Below, one piece after another: positions 12,701-21,406 of a DNA stretch of 30,000 bases. Source of the DNA: Chrysomallon squamiferum. Its lineage: Eukaryota > Mollusca > Gastropoda > Neomphalida > Peltospiridae. The notes under the pieces are model-generated. The model did no database searches. It was not told the origin of the DNA and saw nothing but the letters and a program-made list of their open reading frames with translations. The stretch covers positions 21,919,672 through 21,949,671 of the forward strand of contig CM022667.1 of assembly GCA_012295275.1 (NCBI GenBank). The letters are read 5' to 3'. Both the position numbers and the translations under genes were made by a program. The stretch's first letter is position 1. Each line of letters starts with the position of its first letter.

Positions 12701-13207
12701 AAAATCACAACAGATATTTACTGACAAAAATCATATCTGACCAAAAGTAATGGAAGTGCTAAATAATTATATTTTCATTGTATTTTAGAATTTTACAAAA
12801 TTTATTTAGTGAAAACTGCAGCAGTTCATCAATGAAATGAATGGTAATTCTGGTGTTAATTTGAGATAACAAAGATAACAATGTGTCGTCATACGAATTT
12901 CACTTGTGATAGACATTGATAAAATGCAATACAGAAATTATTTATTAATTACATGTCTGAACTTGTTAATTCTTAATTGTTTTCCTTATTATATTACCTG
13001 ACTGTTTATTTATAAGTATCTATGGTTATAACCCCTAATACGACCAGGAAGTAATTCGACCCACTGACCTAAAAATAATTTCTTTCCTGTATTTTGTTTC
13101 TTCTATATTTTCTTTATTATTATCATTATTTTATTCTTGGTTAGGCCTATTATTTGTATATACAATATAATTACATTGAATACACATTAATCAATGTGAG
13201 TATTTAT
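9701..13207. other. Intergenic AT-rich DNA
   Basis: Between the TBC1D20 3' end and the IRF 5' region. It contains short A/T tracts and (ATT)n runs (about 10144-10170, 12319-12340) and an (AAAAT)n run near 12530-12556. A short ORF at 9974-10180 owes its length to (ATT)n and is not credible. I see no gene, tRNA or structured RNA. Confidence 0.6.
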
Positions 13208-13490
13208 ATAATTCAGTAGTATATATCGATATATACCTTTTGTTAGTAACTGACCTAGATGTATATCGACTTTTAGTATTAGAAGAGCAAATCCTAAACC
13301 ATGGTCTAAATAATCTCAATGTAAAAGGTAATGTACATCTACATTATTTTTGTTAACCATTTATATAAATATGAATACACAAGAATAATAATATATTTCA
13401 ACATAATAATCTTGATTAAAAATGTCTGAAGTCGGTCTTTGTGTTTTATTTTACAAAGCTATATGAAACAATACAGACTTATAAATATTT
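13208..13490. repeat. Dispersed repeat, copy A (5' of IRF promoter)
   Basis: Starts with an 18-bp perfect palindrome, GTATATATCGATATATAC (13219-13236). It continues through TTTTGTTAGTAACTGACCT, GAAGAGCAAATCCTAAACCA and AAGTCGGTCTTTGTGTTTT. It is closely matched by copy B at 14333-14700, so the two direct copies bracket the candidate IRF promoter and first exon. The family is unknown. Confidence 0.85.
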
Positions 13491-13517
13491 TTTATATATA
13501 TTTTGCTTTTAATTATG

Positions 13518-13520
<3 letters not shown>

Positions 13521-13549
<29 letters not shown>
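13521..13549. repeat. (TTA)n microsatellite
   Basis: About 29 bp of TTA triplets between repeat copy A and the IRF promoter. Confidence 0.9.
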
Positions 13550-13766
13550 GTTATTAAAAGTTGATTGGCTACTTTTGTTATAAATATTATTTTGTTATAT
13601 AATTTTGGTTTTTACAGTTAAGAGCTATATAGTAATAGTCACAAAATAATGTGACACTTAGTTAATTACTATAAATTAATATTAGTTATCTGTATTTTTA
13701 AGATTTTTTAATTATTATTATTACTATTATAATAATTTTATACAATCAAATTCCAATTTTACGATA

Positions 13767-13861
13767 GGGGTTTTCCGAATCCTTAAATAGAAACGAATCA
13801 GAGGAAAGAGACCACGTGACAGTTTTTCTCCGAATAGGCCTTGTTTCGGGGAATCCCGTTT
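13767..13861 (+). promoter_or_regulatory. Candidate distal IRF promoter: two kappaB sites, GAS-type site, E-box
   Basis: This is a CpG-containing island in otherwise AT-rich DNA. GGGGTTTTCC (13767-13776) and GGGGAATCCC (13848-13857) both fit the NF-kappaB consensus GGGRNNYYCC. The second overlaps TTCGGGGAA (13845-13853), a STAT-type TTCNNNGAA. CACGTG lies at 13813-13818. AAACGAAT (13792-13799) is only a near match to an IRF element. A TTCNNNNGAA sits at 13900-13909. A strong splice donor (CAG|GTGAGT, 13961/13962) follows about 100 bp downstream. Vertebrate IRF1 promoters are known to respond to NF-kappaB and STAT1, so the site set suits this gene. Function is inferred from sequence alone. Confidence 0.6.
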
Positions 13862-13869
13862 GTAATGTA

Positions 13870-13961
13870 ATTGTCATGTAAAATCTAGATAAAACAATTT
13901 TCTTGGGAAATCAAACTTGTGTATTTCAGCTGAGAATTACTAACCAAAGTTGTTACTTCAG
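13870..13961 (+). other. IRF: Candidate non-coding first exon (1A) of IRF
   Basis: The start is approximate and the end is set by the donor CAG|GTGAGT at 13961/13962. If joined to the exon at 16749, the reading frame is open back to a TAA near 13880 with no ATG. This would make the ATG at 16774 the first in-frame start. Transcript support is needed. Confidence 0.4.
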
Positions 13962-14332
13962 GTGAGTATTACTAAATATTACTCAAATACTATATGACAA
14001 TGACTTGCTATTGTAAAAATAACTTATTCCAGATAGGCTAAGTTAATCGTGATAATATGGTTGTTATATGCAGGTTATCGCTTGTCCTCTAAGACAGTCA
14101 TGTCGTAACTAATTTCTTCTGCATGATATAATGCAGAATTTTCTTTTACTTCTTCTTCTTTATTTGTTTGTTTATTTAGTTAGTTAGTTATATAATGCAT
14201 TTGTATTGCTCTTTTTGTTACAGCATATATGAATGGTTTATTAAGAAAAACTAAAGTTTAGAAATTAACAGGTGTTCTTTTGTTATTTGTTAATTAATTA
14301 TTAAACATTGTTATATATTTATTTTATTTTTT

Positions 14333-14700
14333 ATAATTCTGTAGTATATCGATATACCTTTTGTTAGTAACTGACCTGGATGTATATCGATTTTCAATAT
14401 TAGAAGAGCAAATCCTAAACCATATTCTAAACAAGCGTAATGCTAACATGTGGCACAAATACCATACAATGGATTTATTTTACTTTTGTTATTTATTTAT
14501 TATTCTTCAATAATCGCTAAGTAAAAGGTAATGTACATATTATTTTTGTTAACTATTCATATAAATATGAATACACAAGAATAATAATATATTTCAACAT
14601 AATAATCTTGATTAAAAATTACTAAAGTCGGTCTTTGTGTTTTCTTTTACAAAGCTGTGTGAAACAGTTAATACATTTTGTTACAGGTATAAAAATATTT
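14333..14700. repeat. Dispersed repeat, copy B (in IRF first intron)
   Basis: Direct copy of 13208-13490, sharing the palindromic GTATATCGATATAC (14344-14357) and several stretches of 20-50 bp. It differs by about 80 extra bases (about 14442-14520). A 59-bp block that includes most of this extra segment, 14467-14525, recurs without mismatch at 17780-17838. Confidence 0.85.
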
Positions 14701-15908
14701 TGGACTGACAAATGCAGTATATGTTCCTCATTAATATACTTCTACTTCATTATTATTTCCATTTACCAGAATTTATTTAAAATTTCACTGCAGGTTTTTC
14801 TTATTATCATTTTTTATTAACGACAGCAACCACATTATATATATGTGTGTGCGTGCGCGCGTTTGTGTGTGTGTGTGTTTTATCATTTTTGAATACAGTA
14901 TTAATTATAATTTTGGCGGCAATTTCTATAAAGAAAAACACTGAATGTGTTTATAAATTGAAACTAAACGTTTACTAAGTTATTTTAAATTGAAATATAG
15001 ATGACTGGGTGAAATCTCTTAATCTTACAGTTTTGTATGTGCCTCGTGCATGCATATAATACAATATAACTCTTATAATAGTATTATCTGCTTGTATTTA
15101 TATTTCTGAAATGATATTGATAAATAATGCAAAGTTCACTGTTTGTACAATGATCGTATAATTGTTACTTTTAGAAATATTATTGAATTAGGTATTAACA
15201 TAGAGAGAATCCTTTTAAATAACTGTACCATCCAAAACAAACAAACAAACAAACAAATTAATTAATTAATTAATATATAAATAAAGAAAAAGAAAAAGAA
15301 AAAGAAGAAATTTCAAAACATAATAATAATAATAATAAATGCTTAATAGTATTTAAAAAATATAACACACACAACACACACACAAATACAAAAAACTACA
15401 AGAAATACAAGAAATGGAAAGAAAAACATTATTATTATTATTATTATTACAAACCGAACTCCAACCTAATATATACTATCTGTATGTTAGTCATATTTCC
15501 TGTTTTAATATGAAACGGTTTAGTAAAAAGTCGTAGATTATTCATTCCTCTATTCCACCGTTCCAACATCAAATTATGTCCTAAAGAGTAGTGTTTGCAC
15601 ACGTTGTTTGCTCCTGTTATCTTCTCTATAGTTACGTTGAATATTCTACAAAGTAGTTAAAATAAATATTAATAATGTTTATTTATATATTTATAATTTA
15701 TTATTATCATGATCTTCATCGTCATCATCACCAAACTTGAGAATGTTTGATTCCAAACTTAAGCAGACAAAGGGAAACTTATTTATATTGGGAATTACAC
15801 AGAGAATTACCTTTTCGGTTTCCGAGAAACAGTGTTTCCCGACCTTGACATAGTGAGTAATGTTAAACGTCAGTTTTATTTTTCTTCCCACACATTTTCT
15901 TTTCTTTC

Positions 15909-15968
<60 letters not shown>

Positions 15969-16260
15969 CGTCCATTTTAATTTTTTCTTTATTTCATAAT
16001 TTTTTTTTAATAATAATGTTATTAAAAGAAAAGAAGGGAATTAATAACTACTATTATTAAAGAACTATAAGAAGAAGAAGAAGAAGAAGAAGAAAATCAT
16101 TTTCTTTACCATGAAACACAAACTGAATATTTCATTAAATTATGATTATTATGATGATGGTGATAAATAAATTAGTTTATTCAGATTGTAAAATTGTAAT
16201 AATGACTAAGAATAGACATAAATATGGAATTCATATTATTTATTAAATCGTAGGTGGAAT
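14701..16260. other. IRF first intron, simple repeats
   Basis: AT-rich and rich in simple sequence: (TG)n near 14842-14878, (AAAC)n and (ATTA)n near 15235-15275, and (ATT)n near 15428-15449. A 58-bp (TTA)n lies at 15911-15968 and (AAG)n at 16069-16095. The poly-asparagine reading frame across 15911-15968 is an artefact of the TTA tract. No exon seen. Confidence 0.6.
15911..15968. repeat. (TTA)n microsatellite
   Basis: 58 bp of TTA triplets. Confidence 0.95.
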
Positions 16261-16271
16261 TACTGAAAACC

Positions 16272-16490
16272 GGGTAATTTCCGATATCCAGAGTTGTTCA
16301 TTCTGAATCGTGGGTGTCTAACGTACTTAAAGTGTTAGTCACAGTAACCATGTGACCTCAATGATCCGCATTAGGGATATTCCAGGAATATTTATGTCTC
16401 GAGGATTCACCTAAACATTTATATAAAATACCACTTGTTAACGTGCGGCTTCATTTTCAATTTTAACGCCAGAGAAAAACTGAAAGTATA
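16272..16490 (+). promoter_or_regulatory. Candidate proximal IRF promoter: TATA box, GAS-type site, IRF element
   Basis: TATATAAAA (16420-16428) is a good TATA box. An initiator-like TCATTTT at 16451 puts the start about 33 bp downstream. TTCCAGGAA (16380-16388) fits the STAT-type TTCNNNGAA. AACTGAAA (16478-16485, within GAAAAACTGAAAG) fits the IRF core AANNGAAA and lies just after the presumed start. GGGTAATTTCC (16272-16282) is a loose kappaB-like match. The spacing and the downstream coding exon make this a plausible inducible, possibly autoregulated promoter. Confidence 0.5.
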
Positions 16491-16499
16491 TATCTTAAA

Positions 16500-16540
16500 A
16501 TGATTGAAGAACATATAACACAGTATTGCACATCAGTAAG
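16500..16540 (+). CDS. IRF: Candidate alternative first coding exon (1B) of IRF
   Basis: An ATG at 16500 opens MIEEHITQYCTSV, and the exon ends in AG before GTAAAA (donor 16541). Splicing to the exon at 16749 is in phase: AG+A gives Arg, then DSSSSYRA and the internal Met at 16774. This would add 22 residues before the usual start. A competing donor GTAAGG at 16536 would break the frame. It rests on frame continuity and the TATA box upstream. Confidence 0.4.
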
Positions 16541-16575
16541 GTAAAAAACACACATTTAAAAATCTGACTCTTCAA

Positions 16576-16577
16576 AT

Positions 16578-16616
<39 letters not shown>

Positions 16617-16618
16617 TT
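16576..16618. repeat. (TTTA)n microsatellite
   Basis: About 43 bp of TTTA units between candidate exon 1B and the first exon of the DNA-binding domain. Confidence 0.9.
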
Positions 16619-16773
16619 CGTAATCGTGTTTAAACAACTTATATTATTTAATATAATAACTAATAATTGATTTAAAAAAATAAAATTTAATTCAAATTTT
16701 GAATCTATTTTTGATTTATTTATTTTTGTATTTATTTTTTATTTCCAGAGACTCTTCTTCGTCGTACAGGGCG

Positions 16774-17657
16774 ATGGGTGAGCACAACAACAGACAACGT
16801 TTACGACCCTGGCTGGAAGACCAGATAAACAAAGGTCGTTTTCCGGGTGTTGAATGGATTGATAAAGAAGCAAAAATATTTAAACTGCCTTGGAAACATG
16901 GTGGCAAACAAACCTGGCAGGAGTCTGACTCACTGATTTTCAGGGTATGAATTTTTAAATGAACTTACTGTTATTGTTGTTTTGTTTGTAATGGTTTATA
17001 TGATAGGAAAAAACAATATTAACATATCCTATAAGACATAAATTTTAATTTTGATCTGTCACCAAACTGAAACAATGGCTGTTTAATTCATCTCTCGATG
17101 CTACTTTGGCTGTGATCCATACCGAGAAAATTCTACGCGCTTATTTTAATTATTATTTTGTTTATTCTTGTTTTTTTGTGTGTTTTTTTTATTATTATAT
17201 ATTTATAATTTATCGATGAATTGAGTGAACATCTGCTAGAAACGCAAGAAAAACGTTGGTGTGTGATCTATGTGCTTATTCACATTTCCTTTATCGTCAC
17301 CCTTGTAGATCATACGCCAAAGTAGTTTCAGACGCGTAGATTCCATGCCAAAGTAACACCATCTCTCTCTCCATGCCAAAGTAACACCATCTCTCTCTCT
17401 CTCCAACCAAAACAATTTTTAAAACTTTGTCTTTAGGAATGGGCAAAGCACACAGGTCGCTATCGGGAAGGTGACCCCACTGATTGGCCAAATTGGAAAA
17501 CTCGTCTAAGATGTGCATTGAACAAAATGCCAGATATTCAGGAGCTGAAAGAGAAAGGAAATCTTGATGGTCAAGAACCATACAGAGTGTATCAGTTCCT
17601 TCCAAAAAAAGGTAAAATTGATTTATTTGTAATATAAATGCTGCAACTAACTTTCTT

Positions 17658-17710
<53 letters not shown>

Positions 17711-18563
17711 TCTTGTGGCAAACTTTATAAAAGTTTCTAAGAAATCTAAATTATTTATACGAAAGTCTTAACTTAAGTTCAATGGATTTATTTTACTTTT
17801 GTTATTTATTTATTATTCTTCAATAATCGCTAAGTAAATTTAAAAACAAACAAACAACGAAACAAAACAAAACAAAAAGTGCATTTTTGTACTATTTACT
17901 AGAATATCGATATACCTTTTGCCAGTAACTGTGATAGATGTATATTGAGATTTATCTCTTGTAAAAATGTATGGTAGTAAACATATTAATGTAATCTCCA
18001 AAATTCCATATGTATTATTTCTTACGAATAACGTCCTGAAGATTATCAAATTAACCAGTTTATTTAATTTCAAAGGCAATAAGTTGGTTTCTTCACATTC
18101 TGACAGCGACGAAAGAGAAAATATCCCCATGATTACAGATTCGTACGAGAACCATCAATATCCAACTAAAGTAAGTTACATTGGAAGATAATTGTACTGA
18201 TGTTTTACGGTAACATATTTCTTGGAGTTTATCTGTAACATATTTCTTGGATTTTACTGCGATGAATTGTTCTTTTGGCTTGTCAAAAGATCTCTTTTGT
18301 CTCTTTTTAGTAACAGCTGACGATTTTTAAAACAAGGGAGGTAAATACGAAGGCATTAAATTCTTTTATTTTTATGTATTATAATTATATTTTGATCTTA
18401 GGATTTTCGGACCAAAGTTGAGCTTCAAAAGGTACTTTGAATTTAGTAACAGTTATGTTTTGATACATTTTAGTCATCATTTTTAATTTTTTTTTTTTTT
18501 ATAATATATAAAAATAAAATACTATTTGCTTTACCTCCCTTGAGTTAAGAAAAACTGTGGTAA

Positions 18564-18607
<44 letters not shown>

Positions 18608-18709
18608 ATAATAATAATAATATCCAAAGACAAAACTGGATAATTCAATATATCCAACATAACCTGTGAATTTTTATATGATCATTATGTATGTATGTAC
18701 ACATACACA

Positions 18710-18749
<40 letters not shown>

Positions 18750-18949
18750 TATTTGACATACTTTGTAAAAACTACAGTAATTTGAAAATAAATAATTTAA
18801 GAATAAGAAGAAGTTAAATTTTATTTTTAATTTCCTTCCAAACAGTGAATTTTACTGCAATGAAAAGATGATTGTAATAATTTATGTTTTCCAGCCCAAC
18901 ATTCCAAAGATTGTTACGGACATATTTACAGGTGAAGGTTTGTAAATTT

Positions 18950-19027
<78 letters not shown>

Positions 19028-21366
19028 AATAAAGTTATTAATAAAAAAAATAAAAAAAAGTAGGTATAAGTTTTCTGAAAGTCAATGCACACCAAAAACA
19101 AAAAAGTTTCAACATAGCACTAATTTTGGTCTTGATGTCAGAATTAATTTCAGACTATTTTGCCAAGTGACTGTGACCTCTATGTTTATTTTAAATCTTA
19201 TTAAAATGATTCCACATATTACAGTACATGTGGAAATTAATGTATTTGCTCAGACTGACCAGTTTTTGTGGACTGGTGCATGCGGTGTGAAATTTTCAAT
19301 GAACAGAAAGGGATGAGGAAAAACATAGCCAATAACACCATAACATACTGTGGTTTATTTGAAAAGGTACAGATTTGGAAATGACTTACTTTCATTCAAA
19401 AACATTAAGCATTTTATTGACTTTTTATCAGTATCTCATGTAACCTCCCTGCACATGAACAGCTGCTTCAAGATGCCACCTTATTCCTTGGATCAATCTT
19501 TGGATTTGATTTTGATAAATCCTGTTCCAGTCCTCATGCAAAACAGCAGTCAGATCACTGAGGGTCTGGACGTGTTGGTTTCTGTCAAACACTACATGCT
19601 AAAATGTCCCACAGATGTTAGTGGGATTCAGATCTCGACTCATGCTGGCCATGGAATGGTCTTAGCAGCATTCTGTTGCAAGAACTGGTTGATAGAATGT
19701 GCTAGATGAGGCTTTCCAATGCAATGCATGATAATGGCATGCTTGATAATGATTGTCTCTCATTAGGATCTCATGTTGATATTGATGCCCCTCAAGGTAA
19801 CCACTGTTGTTTTAAAGATGTGCTAAAGTTCCATGAACAGTAAGTGCCTAACATGCCAATAATTTGCCATATTGTAGCCTCTGACCATTTACAATGTGCC
19901 ATGACAATTATGGAACTGAATATTCAGTGCAAACGGACAGGAGAGAGAGTGACATTTCATGTGCATTGTTCATCCTTACACATACATTTAATATCTCTGT
20001 AAATTCATGCTCCTGAAAATAAACCATTCAGGAAAATGCTCAGCTTTATTCATTCACAGAGTTACAGGTCTGTGAGATGTGTATGTGAATGTATGTGCTT
20101 GTGTGTATGTATATGAATATAATTGTTTTCACTAAGATAAAAAAATAAAAATAAACAGAAGCAAAAGCAAAAGTTATATAATCTGAAGTATTTTAAAAAC
20201 ATTATTTATTTTTATTTTTCAGTGAAGGATAATTCTGATCATACTCTTGATCAGGATCTTAAAAATATTGATACACATGATTTAATAGGTGTGCCACAAA
20301 TGAGTAAATCCAGTGTTACTGCCATGGAAACAGGTACCTTGTTTGATATAATTTAAAAACATCAAAAAGTTCATGTACATATTTTTTGGTTACTGTGAGG
20401 ACATTTTTCTTTTTTCATAGTAAGCTAAATTTTATATGTTTTTGTTTCAGAATCAGTTATTGAAGATGGGTCATTTCCAACAGATCATTACACTGGAGCA
20501 CCAAGCAAACATCTGATCAATATATCTGAAACCTATAATTCTGTCCTCAGTTTCATGAGAGATACGGCCAAAGATGACAGCTCATTAATTCAGCCTGGAG
20601 GTATCTTTCATAAATTATTTTTAATATTGAAAACAGTGGATCCTAGTTTTTCCAAATCAAATTTTGGTTTATTTTATGTTTTTCTGTAGGAAATAATATG
20701 AAATGTCTGTCTCCATCAATTTGTTATTTTATTATGAATAATAAGAAATGATGTAAATGTTTCTAAGACCCATAAACAAAGTATTCAATTTTTATATACA
20801 TTCTGAATTTTAAATTGTTCAACTGTCTGCTCAGTTAATACATTAATAGAAATGAAAGCTAATCTATTTATCAAACTTAGCTATTGTTTTTTTATTTATT
20901 CCATTCATAATGCATGAGATTGTAATGTATCATATGCCAAGTCTTACTGCTTTGAACATTTATTGATAGCTCTTGTTATTTTGTCATTATGTTTAATGAC
21001 ATTTCTAAATTAATGTTATTTTTATTTTTGTATTATTACTAACAGAAAATGAATTCATTATTCAAATTAAATATCGCAATCTTGATGTTGCTCAACATCA
21101 GATTAAGGGTGAGGGTTGTCGTCTGTTTTATGGACCAAGCATTGACACTTTTCCATATCCAGAGGAACAGTTCAAAGTAAGATAATTTCTCCTTTGATTA
21201 TTTAAAAAATTTTGTTTAAAATTTTCCTTTGGGTCTAACTATATTTGTTACAGTTTTTATTCTATTCAAAACAGTTCTCAGTTAAAAATGAAATTAACAA
21301 TCAATCAAGATATATATTTTATTTAATTATTTATTACTCGCTATTATTCTTTTTATTATTGGTGTA

Positions 21367-21406
<40 letters not shown>

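Noticed and set aside
15691-15975. 94-codon minus-strand frame with a poly-asparagine run
   Set aside because: The frame is open only because of the (TTA)n microsatellite at 15911-15968; the rest has no protein features.
16272-16282. GGGTAATTTCC as an NF-kappaB site
   Set aside because: It has an extra base relative to the 10-bp consensus; kept only as a loose match and not counted as evidence.
17297-17605. 102-codon minus-strand frame
   Set aside because: Shadow of the IRF DNA-binding-domain exon 17437-17611 and the adjacent tandem repeat.
19350-19709. 119-codon + strand frame
   Set aside because: It is antisense to the Tc1/mariner-like transposase relic, whose conserved motifs read on the minus strand.
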